The translations under genes and the position numbers were made by a program. DNA of 64,000 nucleotides, from the NCBI GenBank assembly GCA_910589275.1, contig CAJUTH010000012.1, positions 9,940 to 73,939 on the forward strand, read 5' to 3'. This DNA is from an uncultured Dorea sp. (lineage in GTDB: Bacteria > Bacillota > Clostridia > Lachnospirales > Lachnospiraceae). A model generated the notes under the pieces. That model saw only the letters and a list, made by a program, of their open reading frames with translations, did no database searches and was not told the DNA's origin. Below, in pieces: positions 33,845 to 42,551 of this stretch (the stretch's first letter is position 1; every line of letters starts with the position of its first letter).

Positions 33845-35065
33845 CTATTCTTTTACACGGATCATGCTGATGATCGTTTCTCCGTACCCGGAAGCCTTTT
33901 TCCGGTAATCTCCCTCCGGCATAGCTTCCGTCACAAAGCCAAACTCTCCGGCAAGCTCCGGCACAGACACATACTGGAGCATCCCGAAATCAGCAGCCAG
34001 CTTCTCCTGAATCTCCTCTCTGCTGCCCTTCATCCTCACGAAGAAACGGTGGGAAACTTTGTCTGCGTCCTTGAGAACAAGCTTCTCGCTGCTCCATCCG
34101 TTTCCAAGGTTACAGTGCAGATGCTTTGCCGCCTCTACGATATCGCCCGCCACGGCGCTTGCCGTGGGCAGTTTTCCTGCTCCGCTTCCATAGAACATCG
34201 CGTCTCCTAACATATTTCCATGAACAAAGACAGAATTAAATACGCCGTTTACACTAAACAGCGGATGCGTCTGGCTAAGCAAACAGGGGCAGACCATAGC
34301 ACTTAAAGAATCGCCGTCCCTTTTACATGTTGCAAGCAGCTTGATGGTCTTTCCCATCGCCTTGGCATACTGCATATCCTCCACGGTAATCTTCGTAATC
34401 CCCTCACAATAAATATCCTCAAAATCTACTTGTTTGCCGGAAATAATCGAAGACAGGATCGCGATCTTCCTGCAGGCATCGTATCCTTCCACGTCTGCCT
34501 CCGGATTGCGCTCCGCAAAGCCGTTATCCTGCGCCTCCTTTAATACCTCATCGTATCCGGCTCCCTCGTAGAACATCTTCGTCATCATATAGTTGGTAGT
34601 TCCGTTTAAGATTCCCACAATCTCTTCAATAACATCTCCGGTCAGGGATGAATGCAGCGGCCGCAGGATCGGGATTCCTCCGCCTACGCTGGCCTCAAAG
34701 AGGAAATTTACATTCTGTGCCTTTGCAATTTCAAGAAGTTCAGCGCCATGCTTTGCCACCAGTGCTTTGTTGGAAGTGGCCACGCTTTTTCCCGCCTCAA
34801 GGCTTCTCTTCACAAAGGTATAGGCCGGTTCAATTCCGCCCATCACCTCTACTACGATCTTGATTTCCTCATCATTTACCACATCCTCAAAATCATGGGT
34901 AATGATATTCTGAACCGGATCTCCGGGGAAATCCCGAAGGTCCAAAACATATTTCACCTGAAGTTCTTCGCCGATTCTTTGATTTATGATCTCCTGATTG
35001 GTACGGATTACTTCTACAACCCCTGAACCTACCGTTCCATACCCAAGTACCGCTATCTTTACCAT
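33845..35065 (-). CDS. hom: Homoserine dehydrogenase
   Basis: A 406-residue NAD(P)-dependent enzyme converting aspartate semialdehyde to homoserine. The Rossmann motif GYGTVGSGV starts at residue 8; the catalytic domain includes GILNGTTNYMM and the Lys/Asp-containing AEADVEGYDA-type segment NPEADVEGYDACRKIAIL. The C-terminus (~330-400) is an ACT domain with VRMKGSREEIQEKL. Start has AAAGGA. It lies 87 bases after prfB and upstream of the apgM-like gene and lysC. Confidence 0.96.
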   Translation of the reverse strand: MVKIAVLGYGTVGSGVVEVIRTNQEIINQRIGEELQVKYVLDLRDFPGDPVQNIITHDFEDVVNDEEIKIVVEVMGGIEPAYTFVKRSLEAGKSVATSNKALVAKHGAELLEIAKAQNVNFLFEASVGGGIPILRPLHSSLTGDVIEEIVGILNGTTNYMMTKMFYEGAGYDEVLKEAQDNGFAERNPEADVEGYDACRKIAILSSIISGKQVDFEDIYCEGITKITVEDMQYAKAMGKTIKLLATCKRDGDSLSAMVCPCLLSQTHPLFSVNGVFNSVFVHGNMLGDAMFYGSGAGKLPTASAVAGDIVEAAKHLHCNLGNGWSSEKLVLKDADKVSHRFFVRMKGSREEIQEKLAADFGMLQYVSVPELAGEFGFVTEAMPEGDYRKKASGYGETIISMIRVKE

Positions 35066-35152
35066 CGTTTTTTTGTCCTTTCTTCTTATCCTTTTGAAGC
35101 AGTTCAGCCTTCGGCCTCACTGTTACATCCTTTTTGCTTCTGCTGCCGCAGG

Positions 35153-36266
35153 CTACGCCGTGGGAAGCCTCCCCTGACATAGATATGCGTTGATAAACGG
35201 CTCCAGCGCTCCGTCCATCACTGCGTTTACATTACTGCTCTCCGCCCCCGTCCTGTGATCCTTTACCATGGTGTACGGGTGCATCACATAGGAACGGATC
35301 TGGTTGCCGAAGCCAATCTCCTTGATCTCTCCCCGGATGTCCGATACCTTCTCCGCCTGTTCCTGTTCCTTTAATAACGTCAGCTTCGCCTTCAGCATCT
35401 GCATCGCCTTGTCCCGGTTATGATGCTGGGACCGCTCGTTCTGGCACTGCACTACAATGCCGGTTGGAAGATGGGTAATCCGAATCGCCGAAGAGGTCTT
35501 GTTAACATGCTGGCCTCCTGCGCCGCTGGCGCGGTAGGTATCAATCTTTAACTCTTCCTCTGCAATCTCAATATCCACCTCGTCCTCAATATCCGGTATC
35601 ACATCGCAGGATGCAAAAGAAGTCTGGCGTTTCCCAGCCGAATTAAAGGGCGATATCCGCACCAGCCTGTGCACGCCCTTCTCCGACTTAAAATACCCAT
35701 AGGCATTCTCGCCGCTGACTTCAAAGGTTACCGCCTTAATTCCCGCAATATCTCCCTCTAGATAATCCAGCATCTGAAAGCCAAAGCCTTTCCTCTCGGC
35801 AAACCGGCTGTACATCCGGTACAGCATGGCCGCCCAGTCGCAGGACTCGGTTCCTCCCGCGCCTGCATGAAGGGTTACGATCGCGTTGCATTTATCATAT
35901 TCCCCGGACAACAGGGTCTGAATCCGCAGAGTCTCATAGGCTTCTTCAAAGGACGCCAGTTCTTCCTCTATCTCCGGCAGAATCGACGCATCCTCTTCCT
36001 CATAGGCCATCTCGATCAGCAGACCGATATCCTCATAGCTGGCATACAGTCCCTGTATGGTATCTACCTGATCCTTTAAGCCTTTTAATTCCTTCATAAT
36101 CTGCTGGGACTTCTCCGGTTCATCCCAGAAACCGGGTTCCTCCATCCTGCGCTCTAATTCCTCAATCCTCTGCTCCTTTGCCGGGATGTCAAAGTGAATC
36201 CCTCATTTCAGCGAGAGGCGTCTCATAAGCACTTAAATTCCCTTTGTACTGATCCAGTTCAACCAC
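35153..36266 (-). CDS. prfB: Peptide chain release factor 2, expressed by +1 frameshift
   Basis: RF2 recognises UAA and UGA stop codons. The gene is in two frames. The first is a 25-codon frame starting at GTG 36266 (AGAGGTG upstream) and ending CTT TGA; slippage on CTT (36194-36192) skips the T at 36191 and continues with GAC at 36190, giving about 370 residues in total. An AGGG Shine-Dalgarno-like stretch precedes the slip site. The main frame has the GGQ motif in GAGGQHVNKTSSA and the usual SPF-like codon-recognition region near ISPFNSAGKRQTSF. The in-frame UGA allows autoregulation by RF2 level. It lies downstream of secA across a 376-bp spacer. Confidence 0.96.
36189..36194 (-). promoter_or_regulatory. 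Programmed +1 frameshift site of prfB
   Basis: The sequence CTTTGA, read CTT then in-frame UGA, followed by C, is the conserved RF2 slip site. The upstream AGGG ends 5 bases before CTT, slightly further than the 3-base spacing known from E. coli. Confidence 0.93.
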
Positions 36267-36311
36267 GCTATCACCTCTTTCTTTATATTCCATTTATATA
36301 TCAGCCTGTGA

Positions 36312-36539
36312 GGCTGGGTTCTGCCCCTCTGGGAGGCCTGTAAGCAACGGTCTACCTTATACAAAACTGGGGCAGCACTCCGGTAAACTAACTGCAAACT
36401 CCGGCTAAGGCGCTCAGGAATGCCTTCGCGCCTAAGTCTCCATAAGCAGTGGATTTTACCTGCGTTAAATACGCCCCTTTTATGTTTTGCATAAGGTAGA
36501 CCGTTGCTTACAGGCCTCCCAGAGGGGCAGAACCCAGCC
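36312..36539. repeat. Foldback element with 56-bp inverted arms (MITE-like)
   Basis: Left arm 36312-36367 and right arm 36484-36539 are complementary at 55 of 56 positions and enclose 116 bp. The similarity continues outward more weakly for about ten bases. The interior has its own hairpin (AGGCGC...GCGCCT around 36409-36432) and a CTCCGG direct repeat. No reading frame is convincing and no clear target-site duplication flanks it. It could be a non-autonomous transposable element or a large structured RNA in the secA-prfB transcript. Confidence 0.75.
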
Positions 36540-36578
36540 GCGAAGGCAGAATATTACCGGCTCTATTTTCTATTGCCT

Positions 36579-36632
36579 CGTATAACCCCAACGAATTAAC
36601 CGTACGCTGCGGTAATTTGTTTGGGTTATACG
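36579..36632 (-). terminator. Long imperfect hairpin after secA
   Basis: Arms beginning CGTATAACCC and ending GGGTTATACG extend through AATT and ACCG to about 23 bp, with two mismatches and one bulge. It starts 10 bases after the secA stop. There is no T run after it, so it may be an mRNA-end hairpin or a palindromic repeat instead of an intrinsic terminator. Confidence 0.5.
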
Positions 36633-36642
36633 AACAGCGCCG

Positions 36643-39207
36643 TTATTTCCGTCCGCAGCACTGTTTGTATTTCTTGCCGCTTCCGCATGGGCATGGGTCG
36701 TTGGGGTAGATCTTTTTGTTTTCCCGCTTCTTTGGCGCACGTACGGCGGAATCGTCTTTGTTGGTTCCGGTTACCTTGGCAACCTCCTCGCGCTCTACCT
36801 TCTGCTCGATCTTTACGTGGTAGAGCATACGGATGGTGTCGGCGGTAATGGATCTGGTCATCTCATCGAACATATCGTAGCCGATCATCTTGTACTCTAC
36901 TTTCGGGTCTCTCTGGCCGTAAGCCTGCAGGCCGATTCCCTGACGGAGCTGGTCCATGTCGTCGATGTGGTCCATCCATTTATTGTCGATTACCTTCAGA
37001 AGGATTACACGCTCTAATTCACGAATATGCTCCGGCTCCGGAAATTCGGCTTCCTTCCGCTCGTAAAGCGCTACTGCGCGTTCTTTTAACAGGTGCTTTA
37101 ACTGTTTCTGGTCAAGCTTCTTTACATCCTCGGCTGTGACTGGCTCCATGGGGATGGTCACCCGCATGTTTGCATTAAAGTTTGCCAGATCCCAGTCCTC
37201 CGGCTCTGCGTCTGCGGAGATGTTCCTATCTACCAGGTTCTCCACAAATTCGGTAATCATATGAATAATAGAATCCCGCATATTCTCGCCGTCTAATACC
37301 CGGCGTCTCTCTTCGTAAATGATCTCCCTCTGCTCGTTCATGACCTGATCGTATTCCAGCAGATTCTTACGGATTCCAAAGTTGTTGTTCTCGATCTTTT
37401 CCTGCGCCTTCTCAATGGCGCCGGAAAGCATCTTGTGCTCAATCTGTTCGCCGTCCTCTACGCCTAAGGCATTGAATATGCCCATGAGCCGTTCGGAACC
37501 GAACAGGCGCATCAAATCGTCCTCAAGGGAAATATAGAATCTGGATTCTCCCGGATCTCCCTGACGGCCGGAACGTCCTCTTAACTGATTGTCGATACGT
37601 CTGGACTCGTGGCGTTCCGTACCGATGATCTTAAGACCTCCGGCCTTCTTCGCTTCTTCGTCCAGCTTAATGTCCGTACCACGGCCCGCCATATTGGTGG
37701 CGATGGTTACCGCCCCATGCTGTCCCGCATCGGCAACGATCTCCGCCTCCATCTCATGAAACTTGGCGTTTAATACATTGTGCTTGATTCCCCGGCGTTT
37801 CAGCATACCGCTCAAAAGCTCCGATACCTCGATCGTAATCGTGCCCACCAGCACAGGCTGTCCCTTGGCATGAGCCGCCTCAACCTCGTCGCAGACCGCC
37901 CGGTATTTTTCCTTCTGGGTCTTATACACTGCGTCGTTCAAATCCTTACGGATTACCGGAACATTCGTCGGGATCTCAATAACGTCCATGCCGTAGATCT
38001 CCCGAAACTCCTTCTCCTCTGTCAGCGCCGTACCAGTCATGCCGCTCTTCTTTTCAAATTTATTAAATAAGTTCTGGAAGGTAATCGTCGCAAGGGTCTT
38101 GCTCTCCCGCTTCACCTTCACGTGCTCCTTCGCCTCGATTGCCTGATGGAGGCCGTCAGAATAACGGCGTCCCGGCATAATACGCCCGGTAAATTCATCC
38201 ACAATCAGAACCTCATCGTCCTTTACCACATAGTCCTGATCCCTAAACATCAGATTGTGGGCGCGCAGCGCTAAGATAATATTGTGCTGCACCTCCAGAT
38301 TCTCCGGATCCGCCAGATTCTCAAGATGGAAGAACCTCTCGACCTTCTTCACACCGTCCTCGGTCAGGTTCACGTTCTTTTCCTTCTCATTTACAATAAA
38401 ATCTCCCGTCTCCTCGATTTCCTCGCCCATAATGGCGTTCATCTTAGAAAATTCCCCGCTGGCCTCACCTCTCTGGAGCTGCCGCGCCAGAATATCGCAG
38501 GCCTCGTAAAGCTTCGTAGACTTGCCGCTCTGGCCGGAAATGATCAGCGGCGTCCTTGCCTCGTCGATCAATACTGAGTCAACCTCATCGATGACCGCAT
38601 ATTTTAGTCCCCTCTGTACCAGCCGTTCTTTATAAATGACCATATTATCCCTCAGATAATCAAATCCAAGCTCATTGTTGGTCACATAAGTAATGTCACA
38701 GTTATAGGCTTCTCTGCGTTCGTCCTTGTCCATGCTGTTTAAGACGACGCCCACTTTCAGTCCTAAAAATTCATGAATCTGCCCCATCCATTCAGCGTCA
38801 CGCTTTGCCAGATAGTCATTGACCGTAACGATATGTACGCCCTCTCCGGTCAGCGCGTTCAGATATGCCGGAAGCGTAGATACCAGCGTCTTTCCTTCAC
38901 CGGTCTTCATCTCTGCGATACGCCCCTGATGCAGGATAATGCCGCCGATTAGCTGCACCCTGAAATGCCTAAGGCCGATGGTGCGCACGGACGCTTCCCT
39001 TACTGCCGCAAACGCTTCCGGAAGCAGGGCATCCAACGTCTCCCCTTTTGCATATCGCTCTTTAAACTCTCTGGTCTTGTCCTTCAGCGCAGCGTCAGAC
39101 AAACTCTGCATCTCCGGCTCCAGCGCCTCAATCTGGTCTGCAATGGGATAGATTCTCTTCAACTCATTCTCGCTGTGTGTCCCGAACAATTTCTGTAAAA
39201 AGCCCAT
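36643..39207 (-). CDS. secA: Protein translocase ATPase SecA
   Basis: The 854-residue motor that drives preproteins through SecYEG. Walker A is MKTGEGKT near 102; the DEAD-type Walker B reads VIDEVDS; GRSGRQGDPGES marks the second nucleotide-binding domain. The C-terminus ends in the metal-binding SEC-C motif CPCGSGKKYKQCC that binds zinc and SecB or ribosome. Length is typical of Firmicutes. It has a good promoter (39249-39277) and heads the secA-prfB-hom-apgM-lysC direction of transcription. Confidence 0.98.
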   Translation of the reverse strand: MGFLQKLFGTHSENELKRIYPIADQIEALEPEMQSLSDAALKDKTREFKERYAKGETLDALLPEAFAAVREASVRTIGLRHFRVQLIGGIILHQGRIAEMKTGEGKTLVSTLPAYLNALTGEGVHIVTVNDYLAKRDAEWMGQIHEFLGLKVGVVLNSMDKDERREAYNCDITYVTNNELGFDYLRDNMVIYKERLVQRGLKYAVIDEVDSVLIDEARTPLIISGQSGKSTKLYEACDILARQLQRGEASGEFSKMNAIMGEEIEETGDFIVNEKEKNVNLTEDGVKKVERFFHLENLADPENLEVQHNIILALRAHNLMFRDQDYVVKDDEVLIVDEFTGRIMPGRRYSDGLHQAIEAKEHVKVKRESKTLATITFQNLFNKFEKKSGMTGTALTEEKEFREIYGMDVIEIPTNVPVIRKDLNDAVYKTQKEKYRAVCDEVEAAHAKGQPVLVGTITIEVSELLSGMLKRRGIKHNVLNAKFHEMEAEIVADAGQHGAVTIATNMAGRGTDIKLDEEAKKAGGLKIIGTERHESRRIDNQLRGRSGRQGDPGESRFYISLEDDLMRLFGSERLMGIFNALGVEDGEQIEHKMLSGAIEKAQEKIENNNFGIRKNLLEYDQVMNEQREIIYEERRRVLDGENMRDSIIHMITEFVENLVDRNISADAEPEDWDLANFNANMRVTIPMEPVTAEDVKKLDQKQLKHLLKERAVALYERKEAEFPEPEHIRELERVILLKVIDNKWMDHIDDMDQLRQGIGLQAYGQRDPKVEYKMIGYDMFDEMTRSITADTIRMLYHVKIEQKVEREEVAKVTGTNKDDSAVRAPKKRENKKIYPNDPCPCGSGKKYKQCCGRK

Positions 39208-39248
39208 ATTCTATAACTCCTTATTATTTTCTCACAATCATAAGTTCC

Positions 39249-39277
39249 ATTTTAACACTATCTTGCAGGCAATTCAA
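39249..39277 (-). promoter_or_regulatory. Candidate promoter of secA
   Basis: Minus-strand TTGAAT (39277-39272) and TAAAAT (39254-39249) are separated by 17 bases, about 45 bases upstream of the secA start. This is a good vegetative sigma-A match. Confidence 0.6.
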
Positions 39278-39301
39278 TCTTTCCTATGAAAACTTTCGGT
39301 T

Positions 39302-40090
39302 TTACGGCGCAGACGTTCGCGCAAACTTCAACACTTCCTCATAAGCCATCTGCCCGCCGAACAGATCCAGCGCGCTGCCTATGGTAAAATCAAGCTTCCC
39401 TCCGGACAGCTTGGCAAACCGGGTCAGATCTTCCATGGAACCGATCCCTCCCGCATAGGTAACCGGCCTGCCCCGGTACGCCGCCAGAATCCGGACCAGT
39501 TCCTCCATGACACCGGAGGCCTTCCCTTCCGCGTCCACGCCGTGTACCAAAAATTCATCGCAGTATCCTCCCAACTCTTCCAGCACCGAAAGCTCCAGCC
39601 GGATATCCGTAAACTTCTGCCACCGGTCTGTCACCACATAAAAGTTCCCGTCTTCTTTGCTGCGGCAGCTCAAATCCAGCACCACATGCTCCCTTCCGGC
39701 TGTACTCACAAGCCGTCTCAAATTCTCCCACTGGATTTTCCCGTCGCGGAATACGTAGGAGGTAACGATCACATGGCTCGCTCCTGCCTCCAGATACTTA
39801 GAAGCATTTTCCGCCGTGACGCCGCCGCCTGCCTGCATCCCTCCCGGATATGCACGAAGCGCCGCAAGAGCCTGCTCGTTGGATGCTTGATAATACTCGG
39901 AAGAAGCCGGATTCAGAATAATAACATGCCCTCCCTCAAGTCCGTCTTTCCGATACTTTCTGGCATAAAAGGCACTGTCATATTCGGAAGTGAAATTTTC
40001 CTGCGCCTGATTCCCCTCGTCTTTCAAGCTTCCGCCCACAATTTGCTTTACTTTGCCATTATGTATATCAATACAGGGTCTGAACCTCAT
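39302..40090 (-). CDS. hisA: Eukaryote-type ProFAR isomerase (HisA/HIS6)
   Basis: A 262-residue TIM-barrel enzyme for the fourth step of histidine synthesis, isomerising ProFAR to PRFAR. The N-terminus CIDIHNGKVKQIVGG and later blocks (HVIVTSYVF, VVLDLSCR, YAGGIGSMEDL, DFTIGSALDLFGG) match my memory of yeast HIS6 better than classical bacterial HisA. The catalytic Asp near the start is in PCIDIHN. The start at 40090 has AAAGGAGG; an upstream in-frame ATG at 40117 is not preferred. It stands alone, with no other his genes nearby. Confidence 0.9.
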   Translation of the reverse strand: MRFRPCIDIHNGKVKQIVGGSLKDEGNQAQENFTSEYDSAFYARKYRKDGLEGGHVIILNPASSEYYQASNEQALAALRAYPGGMQAGGGVTAENASKYLEAGASHVIVTSYVFRDGKIQWENLRRLVSTAGREHVVLDLSCRSKEDGNFYVVTDRWQKFTDIRLELSVLEELGGYCDEFLVHGVDAEGKASGVMEELVRILAAYRGRPVTYAGGIGSMEDLTRFAKLSGGKLDFTIGSALDLFGGQMAYEEVLKFARTSAP

Positions 40091-40182
40091 AAATCCTCCT
40101 TTGTGAGCAAATCCCATTCGCGAAGCGCATTTTAAACGGATTTGCGAAAGTTGCTGTAAACAGAATAAACAGTAACGTAAGA

Positions 40183-40201
40183 CGGAGGATGTGATCCTCC
40201 G
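40183..40201 (-). terminator. Hairpin after the small lipoprotein gene
   Basis: A perfect CGGAGGAT / ATCCTCCG stem with a three-base loop lies about 25 bases after the lipoprotein stop. The following tract is only modestly T-rich (TCTTAC), so termination is likely but perhaps incomplete. Confidence 0.55.
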
Positions 40202-40226
40202 CCCTAAAGTTTTATTTTCAAGTTAT

Positions 40227-40601
40227 CTAACGGCTGGTATTCTTATCTGTGTTTTTATTATCCGTGCCGTTGCCATCCAGACCATCTTTCAGGTCATCCG
40301 CTCCATCGCGGACTGCGTCTCCCACGTCGTCAGCGCCGTCCTCCAGCGCCCCTCCGACCGTATCGTTTCTATTTGTCGTGTCGCCGGCTGTTCCATTCCC
40401 AGTTGTTCCGTTATCTGTGCCGTTTGTAGCGCCATTCATGTTGTCTCCATTTGCCCCGTTGTCTCCGGCATTGTCAGAAGCCTCGTTATTTACAGCTCCA
40501 TTGTCCGCTGCGTCATCATTGCTTCCGCAGGCTGTCAGACCGCTGAGAACTCCGGCACATAATATCATAACCATTAATTTCTTTAACTGTTTCATTTTCA
40601 T
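40227..40601 (-). CDS. Small Asn/Asp/Gly-rich lipoprotein
   Basis: A 124-residue predicted lipoprotein. The signal peptide MKMKQLKKLMVMILCAGVLS ends in the lipobox LTAC. The rest is low-complexity, dominated by Asn, Asp, Gly and Thr (for example NGATNGTDNGTTGNGT), and is probably disordered and surface exposed. There is a DVGDAVRDGADDLKDGLDG segment near the C-terminus. I do not recognise a function; small lipoproteins of this style are common in Lachnospiraceae. It lies between dapB and hisA and appears to be its own unit with a terminator hairpin. Confidence 0.8.
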   Translation of the reverse strand: MKMKQLKKLMVMILCAGVLSGLTACGSNDDAADNGAVNNEASDNAGDNGANGDNMNGATNGTDNGTTGNGTAGDTTNRNDTVGGALEDGADDVGDAVRDGADDLKDGLDGNGTDNKNTDKNTSR

Positions 40602-40688
40602 ATCTCCCTTTCATGTATAGTCTTGTAGTCAGTAATATACACAATTTCAGGAAATATATGCATTCCCATAGATGGAATTATATGGAAA

Positions 40689-41447
40689 TTAAAGTACAAT
40701 CACATCGGACATATCATACAGCCCCGGTTCTTTCCCTGCGAGAAATCCCGCCGCCGCCACGGCGCCCTTTGCAAACACGGCCTTAGAATAAGCGGTATGC
40801 TTAAACTCAATCACTTCGTCCTCTCCCGCAAAGATCGCCTCATGCTCTCCTACTATATTGCCGCCGCGGACCGCCACAACGCCAATCTCCTTCTTGTCCC
40901 TTTTTTTTCTTACGCTGCTTCTGTCATAAGTATAAGTATATTCCCCATTCAATGCCTCGTTCATAGAATCAGCCATAGCAAGCGCCGTTCCGCTGGGCGC
41001 GTCTACCTTCTGATTGTGATGCTTCTCCACGATTTCCATATCAAATCCAGCCGGAGAGAGCACCTTCGCCGCATCCTTTAGAAGCTTTAAAAGCAGATTC
41101 ACCCCAAGGGACATATTTGCAGACCGAAGCACCGGAATCTCCTTAGACGCTTCCTTTACCTTTGCAATCTGTTCTTCACTTAATCCCGTTGTGCAGAGCA
41201 CAACCGGAAGCTTCTTTTCCACACACGCCTCAAGAAGCCCGTCTACTGCCGACGCATTTGAAAAATCAATCACTACATCCACCGGTACATTGCAGGCCCC
41301 AATACTCTCAAACACAGGATAAGGATTCTCCCGGCTCAGAAACCGGTCTACTCCCGCCGCAAGCTCCATCCCTTCCGTCTCAGCCGCCATCCGGCTGATC
41401 ACCTGTCCCATTTTGCCATTACATCCATGCATCAAAACCTTAACCAT
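40689..41447 (-). CDS. dapB: 4-hydroxy-tetrahydrodipicolinate reductase
   Basis: A 252-residue NAD(P)H-dependent reductase, second enzyme of the lysine/diaminopimelate branch. The dinucleotide motif HGCNGKMGQ lies at the N-terminus and the family signature EKHHNQKVDAPSGTA (~150-165) holds the catalytic His and Lys. The start at 41447 has GGAGG 9 bases upstream; the in-frame ATG at 41456 touches the ribosome site directly. It lies downstream of dapA across a 136-base gap. Confidence 0.96.
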   Translation of the reverse strand: MVKVLMHGCNGKMGQVISRMAAETEGMELAAGVDRFLSRENPYPVFESIGACNVPVDVVIDFSNASAVDGLLEACVEKKLPVVLCTTGLSEEQIAKVKEASKEIPVLRSANMSLGVNLLLKLLKDAAKVLSPAGFDMEIVEKHHNQKVDAPSGTALAMADSMNEALNGEYTYTYDRSSVRKKRDKKEIGVVAVRGGNIVGEHEAIFAGEDEVIEFKHTAYSKAVFAKGAVAAAGFLAGKEPGLYDMSDVIVL

Positions 41448-41583
41448 TTCATCCATCCTCCTGTTTTCCCGATCTTCACTCCATCCGCTCTCATTCCCCC
41501 GCTGTCCGGCCTGTACCGTAACGAAACCACACAGCCAAAGGACAGAGCGCCGCTTCCTGCGGCCCTCTGCCCTTCTGGATTCT

Positions 41584-42474
41584 CTATGCTAACTGAATAC
41601 CAAATTCTCTCATCGCCTGTGCCAGAGACTTCTCGTGCTCCGGCGTAAGCTCTGTTAACGGCATGCGCAGGCCGCCGCATTCCATACCCATCAGATTGAC
41701 CGCCTTTTTCACTGGAATCGGATTTACCTCGCAGAACAACTGATCGATCAATGGAATTGCCTTAAGCTGCATCTCGCAGGCGCCCGCTACATCGCCTTCA
41801 AAATACTTTGCGCAGATATCATGCGTATACTGAGGCGCCACATTCGACAGCACGGAAATCACGCCCACGCCGCCCAGTGACAGAAGCGGTACGATCTGGT
41901 CATCGTTTCCTGAATACAGATCCACCTTGCCGTCCGTCAAATTCATAATCCTTGCCACCTGACCGATATTGCCGGACGCTTCTTTAATCGCCACAATATT
42001 ATCTACCTCTTTTACCAGGGATGCCGCCGTCTCCGGCGCAATATTTAACCCGGTACGGCTTGCGACGCTGTATAAAATGATCGGCGCCTTTGCTTCCTTT
42101 GCCACCGCCTTGTAATGCAGCGCCAAACCTTCTTGGGTAGCCTTGTTATAATAAGGTGTTACCAGCAGCAGGCCGTCCGCCCCATACTCTACCGCTTCCT
42201 TGGACATATCGATTGTGGTGTAGGTAGCGTTCGACCCGGTGCCTGCAATCACCGGTATTCTTTTCTTTGTCCGTTCAATTGCAAATTTGATACACTCCAT
42301 ATGTTCCTCTTCCGACAGCGTAGAGGACTCTCCGGTTGTACCACATATAATAATACTATCCGTCCCGTTCTCACAGTGATAGTCTATTAATTCATCTAAT
42401 TTATCGTAATTCACACTTCCATCTTCCCGAAAAGGAGTGACTAGTGCCACACCCGCGCCTGTAAAAATTGCCAT
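41584..42474 (-). CDS. dapA: 4-hydroxy-tetrahydrodipicolinate synthase
   Basis: A 296-residue TIM-barrel aldolase condensing pyruvate with aspartate semialdehyde. The Schiff-base Lys is K164 in VAIKEASGN, the proton-relay Tyr is Y135 in LYSVASRTG, and GTTGESSTLS (~45-54) binds the substrate carboxylates. The start has GGAGGA. It carries a near-consensus promoter (42516-42544) and precedes dapB, forming a dapA-dapB unit for peptidoglycan diaminopimelate and lysine. Confidence 0.97.
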   Translation of the reverse strand: MAIFTGAGVALVTPFREDGSVNYDKLDELIDYHCENGTDSIIICGTTGESSTLSEEEHMECIKFAIERTKKRIPVIAGTGSNATYTTIDMSKEAVEYGADGLLLVTPYYNKATQEGLALHYKAVAKEAKAPIILYSVASRTGLNIAPETAASLVKEVDNIVAIKEASGNIGQVARIMNLTDGKVDLYSGNDDQIVPLLSLGGVGVISVLSNVAPQYTHDICAKYFEGDVAGACEMQLKAIPLIDQLFCEVNPIPVKKAVNLMGMECGGLRMPLTELTPEHEKSLAQAMREFGIQLA

Positions 42475-42515
42475 GACTCTCCTCCTGAATCTCTTTTTAT
42501 ATATGTATTGAGAGA

Positions 42516-42544
42516 ATCATAACATCATTCCTTTTCAATGTCAA
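42516..42544 (-). promoter_or_regulatory. Promoter of dapA
   Basis: Minus-strand TTGACA (42544-42539) and TATGAT (42521-42516) are separated by exactly 17 bases, a near-consensus vegetative promoter, about 42 bases before the dapA start. It lies at the very end of the preceding SSB-like gene. No lysine riboswitch fits in the short leader. Confidence 0.8.
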
Positions 42545-42551
42545 TGCGGCG

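Larger units (their letters stand above)
36267..36642. other. Non-coding spacer between secA and prfB with two foldbacks
   Basis: A 376-bp stretch without a credible gene. It contains the large inverted-repeat element at 36312-36539 and the separate hairpin at 36579-36632. Only the last ~45 bases look like a normal leader of prfB. Confidence 0.85.

Noticed and set aside
33134..34210. 358-residue open frame on the plus strand
   Set aside because: It is antisense to the apgM-like and hom genes, rich in His/Arg/Pro as expected of a shadow frame, and has no family resemblance.
42475..42551. Lysine riboswitch or T-box in front of dapA
   Set aside because: The near-consensus promoter leaves a leader of only about 35 bases, too short for either element; none was seen before hom or lysC.
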